A DNA stretch of 64,000 bases from the NCBI RefSeq assembly GCF_900116555.1, contig NZ_FPAT01000002.1, forward strand, positions 516,859 to 580,858, read 5' to 3'. A program made the translations under genes and the position numbers. The DNA comes from Actinopolyspora lacussalsi subsp. righensis (lineage in GTDB: Bacteria > Actinomycetota > Actinomycetes > Mycobacteriales > Pseudonocardiaceae). Shown here in pieces: positions 8,763 through 16,450 of this stretch. Each line of letters starts with the position of its first letter. Position 1 is the stretch's first letter. The notes beneath the pieces were generated by a model. It was not told the DNA's origin, made no database searches, and worked only from the letters and a program-made list of their open reading frames with translations.

Positions 8763-9695
8763 GTGAGCCAGGACAACCCGCTGGTGGAGGCGGAGCCGGA
8801 TTCCCAGAAGTGGGAGGACGGCCTCATGGTCGTCGATTTCGCGGTCGACTCATGGCGCGCGATCGACAATCATGACTGGGGCGAAGCGGCCATCACCGGC
8901 GGCGCTGCCGTTGTGGACGGTCTCGCCACCGTGGCCAATCCGTTCGACGCGCTGTTGACCTCCACGTTCGCCTGGATGATGGAGCACGTCTGGCCGTTGC
9001 CGGACATGCTGGACTCCCTGGCGGGCAACCACGACCAGGTGCAGGCCAACGCGCACACCTGGGCCAACATTTCGGACGAGTTGAAGCAAGCCGCGACGGA
9101 GATGCAACAGGCGGTCGACGCCGACACGGCTGACTGGCAGGGACCGGCCGCCGAGTCCTACCGGATGTTCGGATCCGGCGAGGCCAAGCTCATCGAAGGA
9201 GCCGCCGAGTCGGCCAAGGCGGTGGGTGCTGCGGTTTCCGGTGCGGGAACGGCCATCCTGATCGTCCGCACCACCGTGCGGGACATCATCGCCTCGGCCA
9301 TGTCCGAACTGGTCACCTATCTGGTGCGGTCCTCGGCAGCGGCTGGTCTCTCGCTCGGTGCGCTCACACCGCTGCTCATCGCCGACGGCATCCGGATCGT
9401 CGCGAAGTGGGCCAGCAGGGTCTCAGAGTGGCTGGATAAGATCGTTCGCGCCTTCCGGCAGCTGGCCGAGATCGTGAGCAAGGTCAAACCACTGCTGACC
9501 AAAGTGGACGAGTTGCTGCAGCCGAATTCGCGGATCGGGAAGGGTATCCAGAACTGGGTGAGCAACCGTTCGCTGTCCGATCTGACTCGTGGCCAGGAGA
9601 TCGCTCGCAATACCGCCGCGATCGGTGCCACGGCGGATGACCAGGACTACGCGAAGCACGAGATGGGCAAGCACGAGCACACCGACAGTGCGTGA
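8763..9695 (+). CDS. WXG100-superfamily protein, putative type VII secreted effector
   Basis: A 310-residue protein. Residues about 80-150 form a WXG100-like helical hairpin with the turn motif ADWQGPAAESYR (W-x-G). Next is a long Ala-rich segment with hydrophobic stretches (AVGAAVSGAGTAILIV and AAGLSLGALTPLLIADGI) that could insert in or cross a membrane. The end is a charged helix (LAEIVSKVKPLLTKVDELLQ). No recognised toxin domain is seen. The GTG at 8763 is one base after the preceding stop, consistent with coupling. The next two genes encode paired membrane proteins, which might be partners. It may be a polymorphic effector or a structural surface protein; function unproven. Confidence 0.65.
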   Translation: MSQDNPLVEAEPDSQKWEDGLMVVDFAVDSWRAIDNHDWGEAAITGGAAVVDGLATVANPFDALLTSTFAWMMEHVWPLPDMLDSLAGNHDQVQANAHTWANISDELKQAATEMQQAVDADTADWQGPAAESYRMFGSGEAKLIEGAAESAKAVGAAVSGAGTAILIVRTTVRDIIASAMSELVTYLVRSSAAAGLSLGALTPLLIADGIRIVAKWASRVSEWLDKIVRAFRQLAEIVSKVKPLLTKVDELLQPNSRIGKGIQNWVSNRSLSDLTRGQEIARNTAAIGATADDQDYAKHEMGKHEHTDSA

Positions 9696-9751
9696 CCCGT
9701 GAAGCTTTCGTAGCTCGCGGAGCAGCTATCGGGCCAGTTCTTGGAGAAATC

Positions 9752-10255
9752 GTGCGTGTTGTTCGTGATGTGTTGCTGGTGCCGATTGGGATACTGCTGT
9801 TTCTGGCCGCGTTCTTCGTTGTACTGCCGTACTTCGGAACCGGTGCGGCGGGGAGCGAGGTCTCGGCGCGCGGTACCGCTGTCGCGCAGCAGTGCCGCTT
9901 CGCGGGACCGATCGCGAAGTCGAGTGCCCCGAAGCGGGAGAACGTGATCGGCTTCGGTTGGATCTGCCGAGCTCGGGTTCACTGGAACGACGGCAGTGTG
10001 GAGACGCGCGAAGTGAGCGGTTCACAGCTGACCGGGGAGGACGTCGGGAACAGCGTGGACGTTGTCGAGCGGCAGATCGACTATTCCAAGGGCAGCGACA
10101 CGCGTCCGCAGATCTACCGTGCCGACTTCGAACCCCACGTGCTCTTGGCGTGGGGCTCGGTCTTGGCCACGTGTCTGTTGGGATTCGTGTTCGCCGCTCT
10201 CGGGTTTTCCGGGCTGTCCCGGATTTTCTCGAAGAAGGGCGTTCCGGTCGAGTGA
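9752..10255 (+). CDS. Two-transmembrane protein, tandem paralogue 1 (DUF3592-like)
   Basis: A 167-residue membrane protein. It has an N-terminal membrane segment (VLLVPIGILLFLAAFFVVLP) and an outside domain with one Cys pair (QQCRFAGP and GWICRARVHW). A second membrane segment (LAWGSVLATCLLGFVFAALG) lies near the C-terminus. The two-helix-plus-extracytoplasmic-domain layout is like DUF3592-type proteins. A GTG at 9752 with GGAG five bases upstream was preferred over a GTG at 9692 that overlaps the previous stop, because it matches the start of the paralogue downstream. It is the fourth gene of the secretion-like cassette. Function unknown; a role as immunity or anchoring partner for the WXG100 protein is only a guess. 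Confidence 0.65.
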   Translation: MRVVRDVLLVPIGILLFLAAFFVVLPYFGTGAAGSEVSARGTAVAQQCRFAGPIAKSSAPKRENVIGFGWICRARVHWNDGSVETREVSGSQLTGEDVGNSVDVVERQIDYSKGSDTRPQIYRADFEPHVLLAWGSVLATCLLGFVFAALGFSGLSRIFSKKGVPVE

Positions 10256-10306
10256 GTGGAGTTCGTTCGGTTCGATCGCCGAAAAACGGGGGAGGAAGAG
10301 TTCGGC

Positions 10307-10825
10307 GTGCGTGTTGTTCGTGTTGTCCGTGACGTGTTGCTGATTCCCGTCGGGATGGTGTTGTTCCTGTCGGGGATCTTCGTGGTGATCCCGTTGTTCG
10401 GCATCGGGGCTGCCGGTTCGGAGGTGACGGCCCGGGGTACGGCTGTGGCACAGCAGTGCCGGTTCGACGGTCCGATCACGGAGTCGGACGCTCCGGAACG
10501 GGGGTATGTCGTCGGTTTCGGTTACATCTGTCAGGCGCGGGTGACCTGGCGGGACGGTACGACGGAGATGTGGGAGGTCTCGGGTTCGCAGCTCAAGCCC
10601 GGCGATGTCGGTGAGGAGGTCGCGGTGGTCCGGCGGGCCATCGCCGACGGCGGTGCCGGGACCACCACCACTCGACCGGAGGTGTTCCGGGCCGATTACG
10701 AGCCGAACAGGTGGCTCGGGGTGCCCGTGATGCTGGCCGTGATGCTGTTCGGGATCGTGGTGGGAGGGCCCGCCTGTTCCCGGCTCTACCAGACGTTCAG
10801 CGGGAAAGAGTCCGCCGTAACCTGA
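10307..10825 (+). CDS. Two-transmembrane protein, tandem paralogue 2 (DUF3592-like)
   Basis: A 172-residue paralogue of the preceding gene, with the same start (VRVVRDVLL), the same block GAAGSEVTARGTAVAQQCRF and the same second Cys in GYICQARVTW. It also shares the EVSGSQL segment and a C-terminal membrane helix (VPVMLAVMLFGIVVGG). Similarity runs along the whole length, so the two arose by tandem duplication. The two Cys residues in the outside domain are kept and may form a disulfide. The GTG at 10307 follows GGGGGAGGAAG. An in-frame ATG/GTG start at 10256 would touch the preceding stop and adds unlike residues. Function unknown. Confidence 0.65.
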   Translation: MRVVRVVRDVLLIPVGMVLFLSGIFVVIPLFGIGAAGSEVTARGTAVAQQCRFDGPITESDAPERGYVVGFGYICQARVTWRDGTTEMWEVSGSQLKPGDVGEEVAVVRRAIADGGAGTTTTRPEVFRADYEPNRWLGVPVMLAVMLFGIVVGGPACSRLYQTFSGKESAVT

Positions 10826-10857
10826 TCTCCCGGCCGGGAATGTGGGAGTCCCGTCCC

Positions 10858-11823
10858 TCACTTCCCGGCCCAGCTCCGCCAGACGCGGCGGCGATCGACG
10901 GCACATGCCTCAGTGATCCTGCGTCGCTGCCGCAGGGTCGTCGGTGCCCGCGCGGCCACTTCCGCCAGCACCCCCAGCCGCAGCGGCACCCGGAAGTTCG
11001 CGGCGTCCGGGACTGACCGCTGTCGCAGTCCGCGCCAGGGTAGTGCGAGGGTGATCGCGCCGAACCGCAGCAGTTCCCGCAGGGCGATCTCCACAGGTGC
11101 ACAACGCAGCAGCGTCAGCAGCCGGTTGCGCTCGTTCCAGCGGTGGAACCGTGCCGACCCCGGTGCTGATGAGCAACCGTGCGAGTGCTCGCAGCCGGCG
11201 GTGGTCCGCGTGATCCCGTACCCGGCCAACCGCAGGCGCCAGGAGGTGTCGGTGTCCTCGTAGTAGCAGAAGTAGTCGGCCGGGATACCGTCGACTGCCG
11301 AGAGTGCCGAGGTGCGCAGCAGGGCCGCGCCGCCGCAGAACCCGAACACCTCGTCCCCGGTACCGGCATTGTCCGCTGCCACGGTGCTGTCCTCCGCCAC
11401 GGTGTCGGCGCCGTGCCCCGTGCAGGTCAGCCGCACCCCTTGGGAGAGGGGGCCTCGCCGGTTCCACATCCGGCTCGTCGCCGCACCGACACTCGGATCG
11501 CGGTCCAACGAATCCTCCAGTGTGGCCAACCAGTCCGGTGCCGGTGCGGCGTCGTCGTTGAGCCAGCCGAAGTAGGGCGTTCGTACCAGCGGGAAGGCAG
11601 CCGCGAGACCGCCCGCATAGCCGAGATTGCGGGGCAGGCGCAGCACCTCGGGAGCCGAGGGGTGTCGGGCCAGCAGTTCGCTCGTGCCGTCGTCGGAGGC
11701 GTTGTCCACCACCACCAGCCGGTGGTTCCGCTGCCGGGCGAGCGCGTCCAGACAAGCTCCGATGTGCTCCGCACCGCGCCAGGTCACCACCACGATCGTG
11801 CTGCGGGCCTGCTCCACGGTCAT
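10858..11823 (-). CDS. GT2-family glycosyltransferase
   Basis: A 321-residue GT-A fold transferase of the rhamnosyl/galactofuranosyl GT2 group. It has TIVVVTWRG and LVVVDNASDDGT near the N-terminus. The acidic metal site is GWLNDDAAPAPDWL, and FGFCGGAALLRTSAL precedes the YEDTDTSWRLRLAGYG segment matching the family ED-x-D-W-R motif. The C-terminus is basic. It points towards the secretion-like cassette (only 32 nt between the two stops) and is divergent from the GT4 gene to its right. It probably adds a sugar to the same surface polymer as its neighbours; the sugar is unknown. Confidence 0.85.
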   Translation of the reverse strand: MTVEQARSTIVVVTWRGAEHIGACLDALARQRNHRLVVVDNASDDGTSELLARHPSAPEVLRLPRNLGYAGGLAAAFPLVRTPYFGWLNDDAAPAPDWLATLEDSLDRDPSVGAATSRMWNRRGPLSQGVRLTCTGHGADTVAEDSTVAADNAGTGDEVFGFCGGAALLRTSALSAVDGIPADYFCYYEDTDTSWRLRLAGYGITRTTAGCEHSHGCSSAPGSARFHRWNERNRLLTLLRCAPVEIALRELLRFGAITLALPWRGLRQRSVPDAANFRVPLRLGVLAEVAARAPTTLRQRRRITEACAVDRRRVWRSWAGK

Positions 11824-11908
11824 GTCCGAAGCCTATCGCCTCGCCCCGATCACGGATGTGGTTGTCTGGCGGGCAGCGGTCGGTGAAGCGTGTGGACTGG
11901 GGGCGGTT

Positions 11909-13066
11909 GTGCCGGAACTGGTGGTCGTGGCCGAGCAGTTACTGGCGCCGGTACCGGGCGGCACCGGGCGCTACACCCGTGAGTTGCTGCGCGCGTTGGC
12001 GGCAACCGCGCCACCCGGTTGGGAGCCGCGCACGGTCGTCAGCTCCGACGGTGATCCGGCCCGCGCCGAGATCGAAGGAGTGGGCGGCCCCGATGTGTTG
12101 CCGCTGCCGAGACGGCCGTTGACCCTTGCCTGGCAGTACGGCCGATGGCCCCGGGTATCGGCCGATTCGGTGCACGCCCCCACGCCGCTGTTCCCGCCGG
12201 TCGCGCCCGGCCGTGGGCTGGTCGTCACCGTGCACGACACGGTTCCCTGGACCCACCCCGAGACACTCACCGCACGCGGTGCGGTCTGGCACCGACGAGC
12301 CGTGTCCAGGGCGGCGCGAAAAGCGGACTCGCTGGTGGTTCCCACCGCGGCGGTGGCCGTTGACCTGCGGCGACATGTCCCGGACGCCACGCGGATCGAG
12401 GTGATCGGCGAAGGGGTCAGCACCGCCGTGCTCTCCCCCGGCGCAGCGGAGAAGGGGCACACAGCCGAGACGGGGCACACAGCGGAGAAGGGCGAGTCAG
12501 CGGAGGAGACGGCACGTCGGTTGCGGCTGCCCCCGAGATACCTGCTCGCCGTGGGCACGATCGAACCCCGCAAGGGCTACGAGTGGCTGATCCGCGCGTT
12601 GGCCGAGCCGGAAGCTCCGGACATTCCGCTGCTGGTCGTGGGCGCGCCCGGCTGGGGTGGCGTCTCGTTGTCGGATCTCGCGGCTCGTCACGGGTTCCCG
12701 CCCGGGAGGGTCCGGTATCTCGGTCCCGTCGAGGACAGCGACCTGGCTGTGCTGCTGCGCCGCTCGGCCGCGCTCGTGGCACCCAGCATGGCCGAGGGGT
12801 TCGGGCTGCCGGTGTTGGAGGCGATGGCGGCCGGAACCCCGGTGGTGCATTCCGACGCTCCCGCGCTCGTGGAACTCGCCGACGGAGCGGGCATCACAGT
12901 GCCCAGGACGGACGTGGGCGCGCTGGCGCTGGCACTGCGCGAGGTACTCGACGATAGACGTCGATCGGCCGGGATGATCGAAGCCGGCAGGTCTCGGGCG
13001 AGGTGGTTCGACTGGAACGAGACCGCCCGCCGCGTCTGGCGCCTGCACACCGTGCGACCGACGTGA
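11909..13066 (+). CDS. GT4-family glycosyltransferase
   Basis: A 385-residue GT-B transferase. The N-terminal domain has APVPGGTGRYTRELLRAL and VTVHDTVPW. The C-terminal domain has LLAVGTIEPRKGYEWLIRAL and the signature SMAEGFGLPVLEAMAAGTPVV with the E-x7-E pair. Between the two domains sits an unusual hydrophilic linker made of a six-residue repeat (EKGHTA, ETGHTA, EKGESA). The GTG at 11909 was chosen because it is preceded by GGGGGCGG and because the family N-terminus begins a few residues on; the frame stays open much further upstream without family likeness. It is followed by another GT4 gene. Donor and acceptor are unknown. Confidence 0.87.
   Translation: MPELVVVAEQLLAPVPGGTGRYTRELLRALAATAPPGWEPRTVVSSDGDPARAEIEGVGGPDVLPLPRRPLTLAWQYGRWPRVSADSVHAPTPLFPPVAPGRGLVVTVHDTVPWTHPETLTARGAVWHRRAVSRAARKADSLVVPTAAVAVDLRRHVPDATRIEVIGEGVSTAVLSPGAAEKGHTAETGHTAEKGESAEETARRLRLPPRYLLAVGTIEPRKGYEWLIRALAEPEAPDIPLLVVGAPGWGGVSLSDLAARHGFPPGRVRYLGPVEDSDLAVLLRRSAALVAPSMAEGFGLPVLEAMAAGTPVVHSDAPALVELADGAGITVPRTDVGALALALREVLDDRRRSAGMIEAGRSRARWFDWNETARRVWRLHTVRPT
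12449..12502 (+). repeat. Three 18-bp in-frame repeats in a glycosyltransferase linker
   Basis: Three successive 18-bp units begin GAGAAGGGGCACACAGCC and encode EKGHTA, ETGHTA and EKGESA. They are in frame with the GT4 gene and expand the linker between its two domains. The unit length keeps the frame, so copy number may vary between strains without disrupting the enzyme. Confidence 0.85.
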
Positions 13067-13223
13067 CGAACCACCCCTGTCACCCCGGCGCTCGGTGAGC
13101 GATCCCCGCGACGGGTGGGACCGCTGTCACATTTCGGACTTCGCGACGGTGGATTTCACCATCCCGCCACAATGACCGATGCCTACCTCCTAGGCTGCTC
13201 GCGTGCACCGAGGAGATCCACAC

Positions 13224-14354
13224 GTGCTTATCGACGCCACCGCCGTACCAGCGGATCGAGGTGGCGTCGGCAGATACGTCGATTCCCTGCTCGCCGCGCT
13301 GGACACCGCCGGAACACCGATGAGCGTGGCCTGCCAGCCGCGCGACGCCGAGCTCTACGGCAGGATCGCGCCGCACACCCGGATAGTGCCCGCCGCCGAG
13401 TCGGTCGTCACCCGCACCGCCCGGCTCTCCTGGGAGCAGACCACCCTGCCGAGGCTGGCCAGGCGTCTGAACGCCCGTGTGGTGCACTCCCCGCACTACA
13501 CCGTTCCCCTGGTCAACACCAGTGCCTCGGTGGTGACCCTGCACGACGCCACGTTCTTCTCCGACGCGCCGCTGCACTCGCCGGTCAAGGCGCGGTTCTT
13601 CCGCGCCTGGACCAGGGCGGCGCTGCGTCGCGCCACGGTTTGCGTGGTGCCCAGCAGAGCGACCTCCGACGAACTCGTACGTGCGGCCGGAGCCAACGCC
13701 GCGCGACTGCGGGTGATGTATCACGGGGTGGACCCCGAGCGGTTCCACCCGCCCGCTCCCGAGGAGGTCACCGCCGTTCGGCGATCCCTCGGACTGGGCG
13801 ATCAGCCCTATGTGGCCTTTCTGGGAGCGTTGGAGCCGCGCAAGAACGTCCCGGCGCTGATCCGCGGTTTCGCCCGCGCGGTCGCCGACCGCCGCGATTC
13901 CCCCGCCCTGGTGCTGGCCGGACAGGCCGGATGGGACACCGAGGTGGAGAACGCGCTCGAATCGGTGCCGCACCGTGTTCGGGTGATTCGTGCCGGTTAT
14001 CAACCGTTCGACCGATTGGCCGGTTTCCTCGGCGGTGCGGCCCTGGTGGCTTATCCGAGCATCGGGGAGGGGTTCGGGCTTCCGGTGCTGGAAGCCATGG
14101 CCTGCGGTGCGGCCGTTCTCACCACCCGAAGACTCAGCCTGCCGGAAGTGGGCGGAGACGCGGTGGCCTACTGCGGTGTGGCGGAACGAGGGATCGCGCA
14201 CGGAATAGGTGAGCTGCTCGACGATCCGGTGCGTCGTTCCGAGCTGTCCAGCGCGGCGCAGCAGCGTGCCAAGGAGTTCACCTGGGCCGACTGCGCGGAC
14301 AGGCACCGCGCCGCCTACGAGCACGCCGAGTACCTGCACCGGCGCGACCGGTGA
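13224..14354 (+). CDS. GT4-family glycosyltransferase
   Basis: A 376-residue GT-B transferase similar to mannosyl- or rhamnosyltransferases of polysaccharide assembly. It begins LIDATAVPADRGGVGRYVDS and has VVHSPHYTVPLVN and VVTLHDATFF. The second domain has AFLGALEPRKNVPALIRGF and the signature SIGEGFGLPVLEAMACGAAVL. The GTG at 13224 is taken as the start because GAGGAG lies eight bases upstream; a GTG at 13203 would add seven residues. A 157-nt gap separates it from the previous GT4 gene, which shares the same architecture, so the two may be ancient duplicates. It is followed by the WbbL-like gene. Confidence 0.88.
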   Translation: MLIDATAVPADRGGVGRYVDSLLAALDTAGTPMSVACQPRDAELYGRIAPHTRIVPAAESVVTRTARLSWEQTTLPRLARRLNARVVHSPHYTVPLVNTSASVVTLHDATFFSDAPLHSPVKARFFRAWTRAALRRATVCVVPSRATSDELVRAAGANAARLRVMYHGVDPERFHPPAPEEVTAVRRSLGLGDQPYVAFLGALEPRKNVPALIRGFARAVADRRDSPALVLAGQAGWDTEVENALESVPHRVRVIRAGYQPFDRLAGFLGGAALVAYPSIGEGFGLPVLEAMACGAAVLTTRRLSLPEVGGDAVAYCGVAERGIAHGIGELLDDPVRRSELSSAAQQRAKEFTWADCADRHRAAYEHAEYLHRRDR

Positions 14355-14472
14355 ACCCGCTATACCCGGTGAAACCGCTCCGGACCGACGCGCCGTGCGG
14401 CGCGGTCGCGACCGAGCCGTCCCGGACCGCGCGTGCCGGTCGGCGGCTCCCGGAGCCGATCGGTTCGCCGCC

Positions 14473-15360
14473 ATGCGTGAGAATGACGACGTGCGCGACT
14501 CCCACAGTTACGGCGAGGGGCTCGCCGTCGTCACCGTTACCTATTCGCCCGGCAACACGCTGGACCGTTTCCTGGAGACCCTGCCCAAGGCCACCGATCG
14601 GCAACTCAGCGTGATCCTCGCCGACAACGGTTCCACCGACGGCTCTCCGGAACGCGCCGCACTGCGCCCAGGTGTGGAGCTCGCGAGGATGGGCGCCAAT
14701 CTGGGTTACGGTTCGGCCGCGAATCGCGGCATCGCCGAGTTGAGCGACGACATCGGTTGGGTGGTGGTCGCCAATCCCGACGTCGAGTGGAGCGCGGGCA
14801 GCCTCGACGAGTTGCTGGCGGCCACCGAACGCTGGCCGCGCGGCGGTGCGTTCGGCCCGTTGATCCGGGAACCGGACGGCAGCGTCTACCCCTCGGCCCG
14901 CTCGTTGCCGTCACTTGGACGAGGTGCCGGGCACGCCCTGCTGGGCGGGATATGGCCCGACAATCCGTTCAGCCGCGCCTACCGGCAGTCCACCGACAGC
15001 TCCGCCGAGCGCACGGCCGGGTGGTTGTCCGGCTCCTGCCTGTTGCTGCGGCGAGCCGCGCTGGATTCGGTAACCGGTTTCGATCCGCGCTACTTCATGT
15101 ACTTCGAGGACGTCGACCTCGGGGACCGGTTGGGCCGAGCGGGCTGGCTCAACGTGTACGTGCCCGACAGTGAGGTGACGCACATCGGTGGGCACGCCAC
15201 CGCGCGTTCCTCGGGGTGGATGCTGCACGAACACCACCGCAGTGCCTACCGGTACCTCGCCGACCGGAATGTCGGGCCGACCCGGGCGCCGTTGCGGGTC
15301 GCGCTGCGGGCCGCGCTGGGTGCGCGCGCCCGGTTCGTCGCGCGCAACTCCGACCGTTAG
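14473..15360 (+). CDS. wbbL: WbbL-type GT2 rhamnosyltransferase
   Basis: In mycobacteria WbbL attaches L-rhamnose from dTDP-rhamnose to GlcNAc-PP-decaprenol, making the linker between peptidoglycan and arabinogalactan. This 295-residue GT-A protein has VTVTYSPGNTLDRFLETL, ILADNGSTDGSPE, GANLGYGSAANRGI and the metal-site VVVANPDVEW. Late in the protein is YFMYFEDVDLGDRLGRAGW, closely matching what I recall of WbbL. Its place between rmlD and the ManB/RmlA2-type nucleotidyltransferase is the same as in M. tuberculosis (Rv3266c-Rv3265c-Rv3264c). The ATG at 14473 is likely but a GTG at 14491 is also possible; neither has a strong ribosome site. R1 copy A follows the stop. Confidence 0.88.
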   Translation: MRENDDVRDSHSYGEGLAVVTVTYSPGNTLDRFLETLPKATDRQLSVILADNGSTDGSPERAALRPGVELARMGANLGYGSAANRGIAELSDDIGWVVVANPDVEWSAGSLDELLAATERWPRGGAFGPLIREPDGSVYPSARSLPSLGRGAGHALLGGIWPDNPFSRAYRQSTDSSAERTAGWLSGSCLLLRRAALDSVTGFDPRYFMYFEDVDLGDRLGRAGWLNVYVPDSEVTHIGGHATARSSGWMLHEHHRSAYRYLADRNVGPTRAPLRVALRAALGARARFVARNSDR

Positions 15361-15379
15361 TAACAGAGCGTTCCACGTC

Positions 15380-15547
15380 AGCTGCTGGGATGGTTCCGTG
15401 GCGGAACCTCTGGCACGGCTCTCGCTGCGGGGAGGCCCGACATCGGGTAGCGACCTACACAACGTCGGGCCTTCCTCGCGAGAGCCGCACGGGAGAACCC
15501 GCGGCGGTGCCGATCGCGAGGGTGGTCGGAGTTCGGCTCGGGAGCGC
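15380..15547 (+). repeat. R1 repeat copy A (structured 3' element)
   Basis: One of four copies in the window. It starts about 20 nt after the wbbL stop, same orientation. Core parts are GGCGGAACCTC, an outer stem CGGCTCTCGC with GCGAGAGCCG, an inner stem GGCCCGAC with GTCGGGCC, a tip GTAG-CGAC-CTAC, and a 3' block GGGAGAACCCGCGGCGGTG. The other copies are at 37.5, 41.5 and 49.0 kb. The stems differ between copies but stay paired. Confidence 0.8.
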
Positions 15548-15609
15548 TGCGGCGTACGACCGTCCGGTGAGCTTCTTTCCCGAGCGAGGGGGTCTGCCGG
15601 GACGCCGAG

Positions 15610-16107
15610 TCAGTCGAACCGCTGTGGACCGCGCCTGGGATCGTGCTGGTAGGCGGCGTTGTCGATCCGGTGCGGCGTGGTGGGAGAGTCGGAGTCGTAG
15701 GTAGGCCAGGCCCGCTGTTCGGTCGTCGGTTGCTCGGCTGTTGGCTGCTCGGACGGGTGGTACTGCGCTGACCGTTGCTGCTCGGGCCGTTGCGGCTCCG
15801 GCTGCCGGGTGCTCTCCTGCTCCCCTTGTCGGGGACCCCGGTCCCACTGGTTGGGTTGTTCCCGTCGGGGGTTCTGCTGTTCCTGCTGGTTGCTCCGCTG
15901 CTCCCGCTGGGAGGACTGTCCCGTCGAGTCCGGGATGAGCTGAGTGGAGCTCGGATCGTCCCGCTCCACGTCACGCACCGAGTCGCGCGGGATGCGCACG
16001 GTCTGCGCCGCGTCCATCGGTGAGGTAGCGCTGTCCGGTGTGACGACGAACGCACCCCGTGCCCGCGCACGAGCAAGTGTTTCGTCGGCTCGGTTGCGGG
16101 GGTCCAT
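15610..16107 (-). CDS. Small protein with Gln-rich disordered tail, conserved N-terminus
   Basis: A 165-residue protein. The first 50 residues (starting MDPRNRADETLARARARG, then AFVVTPDSATSPMDAAQTVRIPR) look like a conserved actinobacterial motif. The rest is low-complexity, rich in Gln, Arg, Pro and Ser, and probably disordered. The ATG at 16107 is preceded by GAGAGGGACC, and translation from it begins exactly with the conserved block. The frame is open further upstream without sense. It converges with wbbL and R1 lies between them. It is divergent from the nucleotidyltransferase. No catalytic motif is seen; function unknown. Confidence 0.7.
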   Translation of the reverse strand: MDPRNRADETLARARARGAFVVTPDSATSPMDAAQTVRIPRDSVRDVERDDPSSTQLIPDSTGQSSQREQRSNQQEQQNPRREQPNQWDRGPRQGEQESTRQPEPQRPEQQRSAQYHPSEQPTAEQPTTEQRAWPTYDSDSPTTPHRIDNAAYQHDPRRGPQRFD

Positions 16108-16450
16108 GGTCCCTCTCAATGCTGGCCGTTGGATTTTCAGCCGCAGCGTGGCCCGTCCGTCCGGTGGATTAGCCGGTCCCGAGTCGGCCGATCTCACGGC
16201 TCGACCCCGTGGTGGCAGGTCCATCGTGACAGAGTGTTCGACACCGCGTGGTTTCGCATTGGCGGACCGTGCCGACCAGGGGCGCCATACCAGGTGGGTG
16301 CTGCTACTGCCAGAGTATTCCTCATGGATTCCTACGTCAGGGTGATGAGTTGGTCGATTTCGACGACCGAATGAAATCGCCCTGTCGGAGGCGACGATCA
16401 CCCGTGCGAGTCGTATCGAGCGGACCCTCGGTCCGGGGAGGTGCATGGCG
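16108..16450. other. Divergent intergenic region, no gene seen
   Basis: About 340 nt separate the start of the small Gln-rich protein gene and that of the nucleotidyltransferase. It should hold divergent promoters, but I could not pick a convincing pair of -35 and -10 boxes. The right end carries GGGGAGG, the ribosome site of the nucleotidyltransferase gene. In-frame extensions of both neighbours into this stretch look like shadows. Confidence 0.5.
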
